In this document: positions 52,637-61,431 of the stretch, in pieces
How positions within the stretch are numbered: the first letter of the stretch is position 1
Layout of the letters: every line of letters begins with the position of its first letter
Assembly (NCBI RefSeq): GCF_001485575.1
Contig: NZ_BCNB01000002.1
Location: 186,001-250,000, forward strand
Origin: Haloarcula sp. CBA1127
GTDB lineage: Archaea; Halobacteriota; Halobacteria; Halobacteriales; Haloarculaceae
DNA length: 64,000 nucleotides
Direction of reading: 5' to 3'
Notes under the pieces: generated by a model
Seen by the model: only the letters and a program-made list of their open reading frames with translations
What the model was told of the DNA's origin: nothing
The model's database searches: none
Program-made: the position numbers and the translations under genes

Positions 52637-53814
52637 TCGAACTCACCCGTGACGATATCGGCGATTTGCTGTCGGTCGAAGGTCTCGGTGTCGGAGGTCA
52701 CGTCGCCGAAGATATCGGGATAGAGCTGTTGGGCTGCCCGTTCGGCCAAAAAGAAGCTGTGAATCGGCCCCTGTCGGAGGTAGCCACCGCGATACACGCG
52801 CCCGTTCTGTACTGCGGTCAGTTGACTGCCGACGCTGTGGTCCTGCATGAACTGCAGGACGGTCTCCCGGAACTCGGTCGCAGATTTCCGCTCGTGGCCG
52901 CGAATGAGGAGAACGTCTGGATCGACCGATAGCAGGGTTTCGTAGTCGTATTCGCCCCGATTGGTCGTACTGAGGTTCTGAATATCGGTTCCGGCAAGCG
53001 CATCAGTAACGCCGAGGTCACGCCATTGCTTCTTGCTCGTGCCCTTGTCGTTCAGTCGATAGGGCGAGAACGACTCCGGCTCGTTGGTGCCCTCGTAGGT
53101 GAGGAGGACGTTCGGACGCTCCTCGGTCGGCGGGAGTTGGCTCTGGAGGTCCGCGATGTAGTCGTCGTGTAGCTGTTTGAACGCCTCGTACCGTGCCTGT
53201 TCCTGGAAGACCTCCGCGACTTTCTCGAAGGCCTGATAGAGTGTGTAATACCGGTAGTCGTGCCAGGCATCCGAACGACGGAATATCAGATTCCCGATGA
53301 ACGGAGCGACGTTTTCAGCGATTTCGTCGACGTCCGACTGCGACCAGTCGAACCAGTTGACGAGCATCTGTGGGTCATAGAGGTGCACGTCGCTGTCGAG
53401 TTCGTAAAACTCCTCTTTCGTCCGGACCTCCGGGTTCGCGTCAATCGTCTCTTGATCGACGGAAACACCGGGAAGCTCATCGTAGACGTACGTGTAGTAG
53501 CGGTCCGCTCCGCCGATACCTGTGAGGCCATCGGCCTGCCCGAGGGCCACGCCCATATCAGCGTAAGCGCCACCGTAGGGAAGCCATCGCTCGGGAACCG
53601 TCTGGAACGTAACGTCGCCCACCGGCTCCATGGTGACGGTATATGACTCCGTCTCGGTCGCCGTGGCTGTCTCTTTATCCTCGGTAGCGGTGGATTCTGA
53701 GACTGCATCGCCGGCACATCCGGCGAGCAAACTGCCACCCGCAATTATCCCAGCACCCTTGATATAGTCCCTACGTGTCGGTTGTCCACGCGGCGTTTTT
53801 TCGGCGTCAGTCAC
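52633..53814 (-). CDS. Iron-siderophore-type substrate-binding lipoprotein (second copy)
   Basis: The protein has 393 residues and is clearly paralogous to the copy that follows. The signal TRRDYIKGAGIIAGGSLLAG with a lipobox Cys is followed by a T/E-rich spacer, YTVTMEPVGDVTFQTVPERW, AYADMGVALGQADGLTGIGG, FIGNLIFRRSDAWHDYRYYT and AVQNGRVYRGGYLRQGPIHS. It overlaps both neighbours by four bases. The conserved DWHDYRYY-type motif in copies two and three, DAYDYYT in the first, indicates divergence of ligand. Probably regulated by the palindromes at 55061-55110. Confidence 0.8.
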   Translation of the reverse strand: MTDAEKTPRGQPTRRDYIKGAGIIAGGSLLAGCAGDAVSESTATEDKETATATETESYTVTMEPVGDVTFQTVPERWLPYGGAYADMGVALGQADGLTGIGGADRYYTYVYDELPGVSVDQETIDANPEVRTKEEFYELDSDVHLYDPQMLVNWFDWSQSDVDEIAENVAPFIGNLIFRRSDAWHDYRYYTLYQAFEKVAEVFQEQARYEAFKQLHDDYIADLQSQLPPTEERPNVLLTYEGTNEPESFSPYRLNDKGTSKKQWRDLGVTDALAGTDIQNLSTTNRGEYDYETLLSVDPDVLLIRGHERKSATEFRETVLQFMQDHSVGSQLTAVQNGRVYRGGYLRQGPIHSFFLAERAAQQLYPDIFGDVTSDTETFDRQQIADIVTGEFE

Positions 53815-55055
53815 TGTCCTGCACCCGTGATTATGTCAGCGACCCGCTGGCGGTCGAACAGCTGTTCCTCGGCGGGGATTTCGGGGTACGGATCACCGTC
53901 GACGTAGCCCGGCCACTCGCCGAACTGGTTGGGGTACAGCTGTTTCGCGGTCATCTCAGTCTGGAACAGGTTCAGAATCGGACCCTGCCGACGGGCACCT
54001 TGCGCGTATATCCGCCCCTCTTGGACAGCAGTGATTTCCTTTGTAACCTCATTGTCCGCCAGTTGTGACCGAATATCGTCGAGATTGTGGGACCCCGCCA
54101 TTGGCCCGAGGACGAGCAGTACGTCTGGATCAGCTTCGAGAAGTAGTTCGGTGTCGAGTGTAATATTCCGGCCGTCGTCGCCGTACCCGTCACCGACAGC
54201 ATCGGCCAACGCATCGGTCGCACCCAGCGGGCGGGTGTGAGCAGCGTAGTAGCCCGGGTGGTTCATCTTATAGCCCCAGATTTTCTCCCCGGATGTGGAC
54301 AACAGGACCAGTGCCGCGCTCGGCCGTTCACTTTCCGACGGCAGGCCCGCGTTGATAGTTTGCAGCATCGAATCACGGACAGATACGAACGCCGCATATC
54401 GGTCCCTTTCCCGAAAGACCTCCGCGATCTTTCCGAAGATTTCCCAGAGCGTATAGTAGTCGTACGCATCAGCCCAGTCTGATGGTGGGTCCTGTTGCGT
54501 GCCGCTGAGCGTGTTCCCGAACCACGGGCCAACGTTCGATTCTATCTCCCGGAGGCTGTTGTTGTCCCATCCCTCCGCTGTCGCAACCTTCGCCGGGTCA
54601 GCTATGTGGACATCGCTATCGAGTTCGTAGAGCTTCTCTTTTGACGGTGGCCACGAAGAGTACAGGCCCTCCCAGTCGATTGAGACGCCTTCCAGTCGGT
54701 GGAGGAACTTCTGATACAGCGATTGGTGGTATTCGGGTGCGTGCATTGCGTTGATCGCATCCTCTCGACCGAGTGCGACCAGCATATCCACGTGGTGGCC
54801 CAGTATCGTGAACACACTCTGGGGAACCGATTCGAAGTCGACGGTTCCCATGGGCGACATTGTAACAGCGTATCCATCCTCAGCCGTCGTCGGTTCGGCC
54901 GTTGATTGGCCTCCTGTGCCTGTCTGTGTCGGGGCTGCTTCTGATCCGGACTGACTTGCACAGCCCGCTAGCAAGCCACCACCCACCACCGCGCCGCTGT
55001 ACTTCATGTAGTCACGTCTCGTCGGGCCCTCGCGATTCATGTCATATCTCGACAT
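53811..55055 (-). CDS. Iron-siderophore-type substrate-binding lipoprotein (first copy)
   Basis: The protein has 414 residues and is first in the operon. The signal TRRDYMKYSGAVVGGGLLAG ends in a lipobox Cys near residue 32. The fold parts are YAVTMSPMGTVDFESVPQSV, GHHVDMLVALGREDAINAMH, WADAYDYYTLWEIFGKIAEV and AVQEGRIYAQGARRQGPILN. It is the most diverged of the three. The ATG at 55055 comes about 25 bases after a TATA-like ATGTATTTTTAGG on the minus strand, so a leaderless message is likely. A DtxR-type palindrome lies between that TATA and the start. Confidence 0.8.
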   Translation of the reverse strand: MSRYDMNREGPTRRDYMKYSGAVVGGGLLAGCASQSGSEAAPTQTGTGGQSTAEPTTAEDGYAVTMSPMGTVDFESVPQSVFTILGHHVDMLVALGREDAINAMHAPEYHQSLYQKFLHRLEGVSIDWEGLYSSWPPSKEKLYELDSDVHIADPAKVATAEGWDNNSLREIESNVGPWFGNTLSGTQQDPPSDWADAYDYYTLWEIFGKIAEVFRERDRYAAFVSVRDSMLQTINAGLPSESERPSAALVLLSTSGEKIWGYKMNHPGYYAAHTRPLGATDALADAVGDGYGDDGRNITLDTELLLEADPDVLLVLGPMAGSHNLDDIRSQLADNEVTKEITAVQEGRIYAQGARRQGPILNLFQTEMTAKQLYPNQFGEWPGYVDGDPYPEIPAEEQLFDRQRVADIITGAGQ

Positions 55056-55060
55056 AAATG

Positions 55061-55074
55061 TTAGGCCAGCCTAA
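55061..55074. promoter_or_regulatory. DtxR/IdeR-type operator, proximal copy
   Basis: TTAGGCCAGCCTAA is a perfect 5-4-5 palindrome of the form TTAGG-N4-CCTAA, the half-site pattern of DtxR, IdeR and haloarchaeal iron regulators. It overlaps the region between the TATA-like sequence and the start of the first binding-protein gene, the position expected for repression when iron is plentiful. Confidence 0.7.
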
Positions 55075-55096
55075 AAATACATAACTGCTTCGGAAT

Positions 55097-55110
55097 TTAG
55101 GCGCGCCTGA
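55097..55110. promoter_or_regulatory. DtxR/IdeR-type operator, distal copy
   Basis: TTAGGCGCGCCTGA matches the same TTAGG-N4-CCTAA pattern with one changed base in the second half. It is centred 36 bases (about 3.5 helical turns) from the proximal copy and lies upstream of the TATA-like element, so the pair brackets the promoter core. Two sites suggest cooperative binding or looping. Confidence 0.6.
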
Positions 55111-55351
55111 AAACAAAAGCCTGCGACAGACTTAGCCCAGCTATCCCAACTGCTGGTCGCTTGCTGCGCTTTCATCCCGGACCTGCTCATTGACAGAGCC
55201 ATCTCAGTACTGTCATACCAGACTCAGGTCTGACCCATCGATTGACAATGTGTCAAGAGCCATTGAAATCTCCTCGTCAGTGGTACTAGCCACAACAGCG
55301 CTATTGGGGGAACGTACAACAGTAAAGTGTCCTTGCTGTGGACACACTAGT

Positions 55352-55825
55352 ATGGCTGACGAGGAAATCGACGACGTGGACAGAGCAATTCTGTACGCAT
55401 TACAGGAAGATGCTCGAAATATGTCGTCCGGGGACATCGCAGAGCGAACCGATACGTCCGACAGCACCGTCCGCAAGCGCATCAACCATCTGGAGTCCAG
55501 CGAGGTAATCAAAGGCTACAGCGCTGATGTTGACTATCAGCAGGCGGGCTACCCGCTCCGGATGTTGCTCTACTGCACTGCATCGATTCCCGAGCGAGGC
55601 GATTTAATCCCCGAAATTCTGGCGATCGACGGTGTGGTATCGGTACAGGAACTGGTCACCGGCGAGGAGAACCTCCTCGTGACGGCTGTCGGCGAATCGG
55701 ATAGCGATATCACGCCCGTCGCGCAGGCACTTCTCGATATGGGCCTAACCGTGGCCGACGAAGTACTTGTCCGGAGTCACGAGACGACGCCCTTCGGTAA
55801 GTTCGATTCCGAGAACGAGAGCTAG
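55352..55825 (+). CDS. Lrp/AsnC-type transcriptional regulator
   Basis: The protein has 157 residues. The N-terminal helix-turn-helix is DDVDRAILYALQEDARNMSS, then GDIAERTDTSDSTVRKRINH. The C-terminal RAM-type domain contains RMLLYCTASIPERGDLIPEI and VQELVTGEENLLVTAVGESD. The start at 55352 follows an ACTAGT tract; the upstream in-frame extension has no helix-turn-helix character. The gene lies between the iron operon and dabBA and is divergent from the former. It could regulate either, but no operator is assigned. Confidence 0.82.
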   Translation: MADEEIDDVDRAILYALQEDARNMSSGDIAERTDTSDSTVRKRINHLESSEVIKGYSADVDYQQAGYPLRMLLYCTASIPERGDLIPEILAIDGVVSVQELVTGEENLLVTAVGESDSDITPVAQALLDMGLTVADEVLVRSHETTPFGKFDSENES

Positions 55826-56263
55826 CTGCGAGCGGGGCTGCTGTTGCGGAGTTGTTTGCCGGACGACTGCGCCCACGGGACTACACGGCCTGACACGTCA
55901 TCGAAGTAACTGCCGCGCTTCTATCACGGTCTGATTTTCGAACTGCCCCAACGAACAGTTTGGTAATATCGCCCCTTCTCGATATCCAATTCGCCTCTGA
56001 GAGCCGAACCTGTGTGCATATCAGCAGGGGACTCGCCGTCCAGGAAGTTTGCCGATACAGGCTGTGAAGCACCTGGCTACTACCACGGTAGTGCTTGTCG
56101 ACGGAGCATCAGACACAAAACCATAATGTTCTATAATCCACTTCTTTTGGAACAAATTGGTAGTATAGAAGGATTTAATAACCAGTCCGTTCGCAGTAGG
56201 GATGAAGACAACCAGAATCGGTCGATCACATTCCGCGATTACCGTGATCGGCCACGAACAACG
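55826..56263 (+). promoter_or_regulatory. Promoter and leader region of the dabBA operon
   Basis: In this 438-base spacer a TATA-like TTTAATAA at 56174-56181 predicts a start near 56203 and a leader of about 60 bases. TTCTATA (about 56129) and TATAGAA (56164-56170) form a 7-base inverted repeat just upstream and could bind a regulator. A short palindrome CTACCACGGTAG lies near 56078. The rest has no gene: open frames through this section cross the promoter. Confidence 0.45.
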
Positions 56264-57751
56264 ATGTCAGGACGCAACTCACCGAAGACGGTTGGATCAC
56301 TCCCGGACACGACGGCTGACTCGCCGCTCGTGCCCGTCGCACTCACATGGCTCGTGTGGTCGATGTTTGCCGCGAGCATTGCTGTGCTTGCCGTCCGAAT
56401 CCGAACCGGGTTTGTCTGGGAGATACCCGGCGCGGTTGCCATTGATGGGCTGACCGTCCTGATGTGGGTGGTCGTCACCTTCTTCAGCGGTATCGTTCAC
56501 AGCTATTCGCGCCGCTATCTGGCGGGCAGTCGCCTCAAACCCTCCTTTTTCGCCACCGTGTTCGGATTCACGGTGGTTGTGATTGGGCTGGTCGCGGCTG
56601 ACCACCTCGCCCTGTTCGGTGCGCTGTGGCTCGCGATGGGGCTGCTGATGGCGAAACTCATCGGTATCGTCAGCGGCTGGGACCAGGCACAGGCGGCTGC
56701 GACGGTCGCCCGCAAGTACTTCATCGCCAGTAGCGCGCTTCTCGGCGTCGCGCTGACGGCACTGTGGTGGGCGACTGGCGCGACTACGGTCTCCGGAATT
56801 GCGGCGGCTGCCGACACGCTTGCCGGTCCAGTGTGGCTGGTCGCCGCTGGCGCGCTCGTGCTCGCCGCAATGATTCAGTCCGCCCTGCTTCCGTTCCACG
56901 GCTGGCTCCTCTCCTCGATGACCGCACCAACGCCTGCCTCCGCGCTGATGCACGCCGGGTTCGTCAATGCGGGCGGCATTCTGTTGACTCGCTTTGCCCC
57001 GGTCATCACCGTCGACCCCGCGCTCATGCTCGCAATCGTTGCTGTCGGCGGTGCTAGCGCCATTGGCGGGAAGCTCCTGAAATCAGTTCAGACGGACATC
57101 AAGGGCAAGCTCGGCTGTTCAACGGTCGGTCAGATGGGATTCATGATTATGCAGGCCGGCCTCGGCTTCTTCGGGGCTGCTATCACCCACCTCATCTTGC
57201 ACGGTTTCTACAAGGCCTACCAGTTCCTCAGTGCCGGCGGACAGGTCGAACACACGAGCCCGAGCGAGGGGACGCCGCACACGATAGGAACGACGACGAG
57301 CGTCGTCGGTATCGTCGTCACACTGCTGACCGGCATCGCCGGTGGCGCGGTGTTTGCAGTGCTGACAGGGAAAGGGACGACGGTCGACAGCGGCCTCCTG
57401 CTGACCTTCTTCGTGGTGTTCACGACGCTCCATGCGGCCCGCAACGCCGTCCAGCACACCTCGCTTCCGACCGCGGCCCGTTACGGGGCCGTCCCAGTGG
57501 TCTTCTTCCCGGCTATCGTCATCTACGCCGCGGTCTATACGGGCGTTTCGGGGCTCATGCCTGTTAGCCCGGCAACGACCGAACTGACCCTGCTCCACGG
57601 CATCATCGCCGTCGTCTTCGTCGGCATCTACACCGGCATCGAGACTGGGGTTCACGAGCGCAGTCAGCGTCTCTACGTAGCGCTGTTGAACGCCGGCCAG
57701 CCGTCGGCCGACACCGTGCTGACCACGACGGAGGACTACAATGAGTACTGA
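56264..57751 (+). CDS. dabB: DabB, membrane subunit of an inorganic-carbon transporter
   Basis: This is a 495-residue proton-conducting NuoL-family membrane protein. Motifs include VVTFFSGIVHSYSRRYLAGS near the N-terminus, QSALLPFHGWLLSSMTAPTP, then ALMHAGFVNAGGILLTRFAP, the lysine-containing KLLKSVQTDIKGKLGCSTVG and GAAITHLILHGFYKAYQFLS. About thirteen helices are visible. The start at 56264 fits the first helix and the leader. The gene overlaps dabA by 11 bases. In the Dab system, DabB is thought to couple cation flow to DabA, which takes up CO2 and traps it as bicarbonate. Confidence 0.85.
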   Translation: MSGRNSPKTVGSLPDTTADSPLVPVALTWLVWSMFAASIAVLAVRIRTGFVWEIPGAVAIDGLTVLMWVVVTFFSGIVHSYSRRYLAGSRLKPSFFATVFGFTVVVIGLVAADHLALFGALWLAMGLLMAKLIGIVSGWDQAQAAATVARKYFIASSALLGVALTALWWATGATTVSGIAAAADTLAGPVWLVAAGALVLAAMIQSALLPFHGWLLSSMTAPTPASALMHAGFVNAGGILLTRFAPVITVDPALMLAIVAVGGASAIGGKLLKSVQTDIKGKLGCSTVGQMGFMIMQAGLGFFGAAITHLILHGFYKAYQFLSAGGQVEHTSPSEGTPHTIGTTTSVVGIVVTLLTGIAGGAVFAVLTGKGTTVDSGLLLTFFVVFTTLHAARNAVQHTSLPTAARYGAVPVVFFPAIVIYAAVYTGVSGLMPVSPATTELTLLHGIIAVVFVGIYTGIETGVHERSQRLYVALLNAGQPSADTVLTTTEDYNEY

Positions 57752-60146
57752 ATCCACCATCCACGACAGTATCGACACCGCAGCGACCACCGTCGGCTCC
57801 CTCTGGCCCATCCACTCGTTCGTGACGGCAAACCCCCTCGCGGGGTTCGAGGACCAGCCTTTCAGTGAGGCGGTCACACAGGCAGCCGACCTGTTGGGCG
57901 GCCGTGGCTACCCCAGCACGGAGACGTTCCGTGCGGCGCTGCAGCGCGGCCAGATAGACCCGGAGATCCTCGATGCGGAACTCTCCGAGGCTGGCTACGA
58001 GAACGACCCTGAGATACTGCTTGACCGGATGGCCGAAGCGACAGATACCACGGACAGTGACTCCGGCACTGCCACGGAGCGCGTCGACCAAGTGTTGGCA
58101 AAATGGCTGTCAGCGTTCCTCGATGAGGGGAGCGCCCACTGGTCGATGCCGAACCGCGAAGCTGGGTTCTACGCTGCATTCCGTGGGATTGCCGAACACG
58201 ACAGCGAAATCCCGGATGAAGGGATTATTGCCGAACTGCCTGAATCGCCCATTGAGACCATCGAGACCGTGCTTGCATCGCACCCTGAGAGTCAATGGGC
58301 CCCCATCTTCGAGGAGCAACTGGCCGCTCTCCCTGGCTGGACGGGACTCATCAAGCAGCGTGCCGACGACGAGGGCGCGTGGCAGTCGACGTACCCGATT
58401 TCGCTGGCTGGATACCTCGCGGCTCGTCTGGCCTTACTAGATGCCGTCGGTGCTGCCATCGCTCCCTCGAACGACAGCATCGACCCGGACCCGGCTGCCG
58501 AACTCGCCGGGGCGTTCCTGCGTGCCTGGGAAGCGAGCTACCGCGGCGACCTCGTCGAGACCGTCGCTGCGGAGAGCCAGTCGCTGGCTGACAGCGACAG
58601 TTCGGGCCGCCCAGACGCACAAATGGTCTTCTGTATCGATACCCGCTCGGAGATAATCCGCCGCCATATCGAGGCCGCGGGCGACTACGAGACCCACGGG
58701 TACGCCGGCTTCTTCGGCATTCCAATGGAGTATCAGGGCTACGACACCGATGTGTCGGTCGACGCTTGCCCTCCGATTCTCGACCCGCAGCACCACGTCA
58801 CCGACGTGCCGACCGACGACGATACCCAAGAGAGCCACGACCGCTGGTCGGGCATCCGTGAAACCGCCGATGAAATCATCGAGACGCTAGAGGCCAACGC
58901 CGCTACGGCCTACGGCTTCGTCGAAACTGCAGGGAGCGGGTACGGCCTCGCGCTCGCGGCCCGCACGCTTGTCCCCGGACGCGTGCACGACCTATTCGAT
59001 GCGGCTGATGGCTCGGTGCCCGACGATCACGAGTTCTGTGACCCGCTCGTCCACCACCAGCACACCTACACCGGTGATCTGCCGGTGGGGCTGACCACCG
59101 AGGAGAAAGTCGAGTACGCCGCCACCGCGTTCGACTTGATGGGCTGGGAGACGTTCAGTCGCCTCGTCGTCTTCACCGGGCACGCCAGTGAGACGACCAA
59201 CAACCCCTACGATTCGAGTCTGGACTGTGGTGCCTGCGCCGGCAACCCTGGCGGCCCGAACGCCCGCGTGCTGGCGGCGATTTGTAACGACACCGAAGTC
59301 CGGTCCACGCTCCGCGACCGCGGCTTCGAGATTCCCGACGACACCGTCTTCATCGCCGGCGAACACAACACGACGACTGACGAAGTGGAACTGTATGACA
59401 GCGCCGTGCCCGAGAGCCACGCCGCCGACCTCGACCAGTTGCGCGCCGACCTCGCCACCGCTCGCGAGAACGCGGCTGCAGAGCGTGCCGAATCGATGGG
59501 GAGCGACGCATCGTCGGGGGTCAGCGAAACGGAACGCCGCGCCGCCGACTGGGCAGAGACCCGCCCTGAGTGGGGCCTGGCTGGCAACGCTGGCTTCGTT
59601 ATCGGCCCCCGCGAACTGACGAGCGATGTCGACCTCGACGGCCGCGCCTTCCTCCACTCCTACGACTGGTCGACCGACCCTGACGGCAAGTCGCTGAAGG
59701 CGATACTCACCGGGCCGATGGTCGTCACGCAGTGGATCAACACCCAGTACTACTTCTCGACGATCGACAACGCCGTCTACGGGAGCGGGTCGAAGGTGAC
59801 TCACAACCCTGTCGGCAACGTCGGCGTCTACCAGGGCAACGGCGGCGACCTGATGACCGGCCTCCCGCTACAGTCGCTCATGGCTACTGATGACGACTCC
59901 CATCACCAGCCGCTCCGCCTCTCGACGGTTATCCACGCTCCGGTCGACCGCGTCAACGGCGTCCTCGCTGACCACCCGGAACTGGCGGAACTACTCGACA
60001 ACAATTGGCTCTCGCTGACAGTCGTCGATCCCACGCAGGACCACCGTGCCTTCCAGTACGAGCATGACTTGGAGTGGTCGCCTGTGTCTGAGTTGTCCGA
60101 AGCTGAAGCGCCGGAACCGATCGCACCCGCGGCAGCAGACGACTAG
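57741..60146 (+). CDS. dabA: DabA, beta-carbonic-anhydrase-like subunit of the inorganic-carbon transporter
   Basis: This is an 801-residue DUF2309 (UPF0753) protein. It contains the zinc and active-site residues described for DabA in order: C298 and D300 (MVFCIDTRSEIIRRHIE), H481 (FTGHASETTNNP) and C496 (LDCGACAG). The H-to-C spacing of 15 is the same as in characterised DabA. A GGAGG ribosome site precedes the ATG by about seven bases. The N-terminus (GSLWPIHSFVTANPLAGFED) is family-typical. It is the peripheral catalytic subunit on the cytoplasmic face of DabB. Confidence 0.9.
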   Translation: MSTESTIHDSIDTAATTVGSLWPIHSFVTANPLAGFEDQPFSEAVTQAADLLGGRGYPSTETFRAALQRGQIDPEILDAELSEAGYENDPEILLDRMAEATDTTDSDSGTATERVDQVLAKWLSAFLDEGSAHWSMPNREAGFYAAFRGIAEHDSEIPDEGIIAELPESPIETIETVLASHPESQWAPIFEEQLAALPGWTGLIKQRADDEGAWQSTYPISLAGYLAARLALLDAVGAAIAPSNDSIDPDPAAELAGAFLRAWEASYRGDLVETVAAESQSLADSDSSGRPDAQMVFCIDTRSEIIRRHIEAAGDYETHGYAGFFGIPMEYQGYDTDVSVDACPPILDPQHHVTDVPTDDDTQESHDRWSGIRETADEIIETLEANAATAYGFVETAGSGYGLALAARTLVPGRVHDLFDAADGSVPDDHEFCDPLVHHQHTYTGDLPVGLTTEEKVEYAATAFDLMGWETFSRLVVFTGHASETTNNPYDSSLDCGACAGNPGGPNARVLAAICNDTEVRSTLRDRGFEIPDDTVFIAGEHNTTTDEVELYDSAVPESHAADLDQLRADLATARENAAAERAESMGSDASSGVSETERRAADWAETRPEWGLAGNAGFVIGPRELTSDVDLDGRAFLHSYDWSTDPDGKSLKAILTGPMVVTQWINTQYYFSTIDNAVYGSGSKVTHNPVGNVGVYQGNGGDLMTGLPLQSLMATDDDSHHQPLRLSTVIHAPVDRVNGVLADHPELAELLDNNWLSLTVVDPTQDHRAFQYEHDLEWSPVSELSEAEAPEPIAPAAADD

Positions 60147-60402
60147 GCTGGTCCGAACAGGCGGTCTCTGGAACTGATGTCACACTAACTCTTTGCAGTT
60201 CTAAAATAGAATTTCGAAATAGGCATCTACTTGAGAAGGGTATATTCTGCACGAACCTATCTCAATTAGAAGTATATATCTACTTATACGGCAAATCAAA
60301 ACGATACAGGCACAAAAAAGATATATTAGGCGAATTTTACTGGCAAATGAGGGACTTGTAATATTATCCTGCAGCGTTCCGTTCCCATCCAAGTAGTATG
60401 AG
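60147..60402. other. AT-rich spacer between dabA and the luciferase-like gene
   Basis: Bases 60200-60370 are much richer in A and T than the flanks (for example AAGTATATATCTACTTATAC and AAAAAAGATATATTAGG). No gene is visible. The two genes converge here, so it is not a promoter for either; the tract may be a terminator zone or an eroded insertion. ACCTATCTCA and AGTATATATC stretches show no perfect inverted repeat of useful length. Confidence 0.35.
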
Positions 60403-61431
60403 TTAGCGCGGTGTGAGGCCAACACCGTCTGCGAGCAACTCGTGGGAGCGGAGCGCGTCAGCGTGGTCGCCGACGACGTGCTGGATCATCACCTCGTCGA
60501 CTCCGACGCGATCAGACAGCTGTTCGAGAAGGGCATCGAGTGTCTCCGGACTGCCGGAGATGGCTCGTGGCCACTCACCGGTATCCAGCGTGGCAGGCGT
60601 CGGTTCGGGTACGGCCCCAAGCTCGTCGATCGCTTCCTCGACAGATGGAGTCGTGCCAACGACCCCTCGCTCCATCCGCTTGAACGACGCTTCGGCCACG
60701 GCGCGGAGCCGCGCCGCTTCCTCGTCGGTCTCGGCACAGACCGCGTTCACCGCGACCATTCCCTGTGGCTCGTCGACGCTCCCGGCCAACTGCGAGGATT
60801 CGAAGTGGTTCCGGTACTCCTCAAACGAACGGGTGGCCAACTTCGGTCGAATGAACGCGGCGAAACAGTAGCGCAGGCCGAGCTTGCCAGCCAGCGCGGC
60901 GCTCGACGGGCTTGAGCCGAGAACCCACGGAACAGGCGTCTCCGCATCTGAATGGGGGATTTCGAGATCACTGTACGCGTGTCCGTCCGGGTAGCTGTCG
61001 TAGAGGTGCGAAACGACGGCCTCGATTTTTTCGGCGTGGTCTTCATCGGGGTTTCGGACGCGGCGGTCCGTCCCGAGTGCTCGGTCGACGGCTGGAGAGC
61101 CGTTGGCTCGTCCAAGCCCTGCGTCGATGCGTCCCGGAGCAAGCGCGTCGAGAGCGCCGAACAGCTCCGCGACTTTGAACGGACTGTAGTGGTTGAGGAG
61201 GACCGCACCTGACCCGAGTCGGATGGAGTCGGTTTCGGCGGCGAGGTTGCCGAGCAGTACCTCGGGTGTTGTTCCGGCGAGCTTGTTCCCCATCCCGTGG
61301 TGTTCCGCCACCCAGAACCGGGAATAGCCGAGGCGTTCGGCCTGCTGGGCTGCGTCGACGGTGTTCGCATACGCGTCAGCCGCGGTTCCGTCATTCGGAA
61401 CCGGAGAGAGATCGACGATTGAGAGGTCCAT
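60403..61431 (-). CDS. LLM-class flavin-dependent oxidoreductase (luciferase-like)
   Basis: This 342-residue TIM-barrel flavin enzyme begins MDLSIVDLSPVPNDGTAADA. GYSRFWVAEHHGMGNKLAGT contains the characteristic EHHG motif. GSGAVLLNHYSPFKVAELFG, the alkanal-monooxygenase-like ADSIRLGSG environment and GRIDAGLGRANGSPAVDRAL follow. The C-terminal region has GSPETLDALLEQLSDRVGVD. It would oxidise an unidentified substrate with FMN or F420. The start at 61431 is chosen from the conserved N-terminus over 61443. It is convergent with dabA. Confidence 0.82.
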   Translation of the reverse strand: MDLSIVDLSPVPNDGTAADAYANTVDAAQQAERLGYSRFWVAEHHGMGNKLAGTTPEVLLGNLAAETDSIRLGSGAVLLNHYSPFKVAELFGALDALAPGRIDAGLGRANGSPAVDRALGTDRRVRNPDEDHAEKIEAVVSHLYDSYPDGHAYSDLEIPHSDAETPVPWVLGSSPSSAALAGKLGLRYCFAAFIRPKLATRSFEEYRNHFESSQLAGSVDEPQGMVAVNAVCAETDEEAARLRAVAEASFKRMERGVVGTTPSVEEAIDELGAVPEPTPATLDTGEWPRAISGSPETLDALLEQLSDRVGVDEVMIQHVVGDHADALRSHELLADGVGLTPR

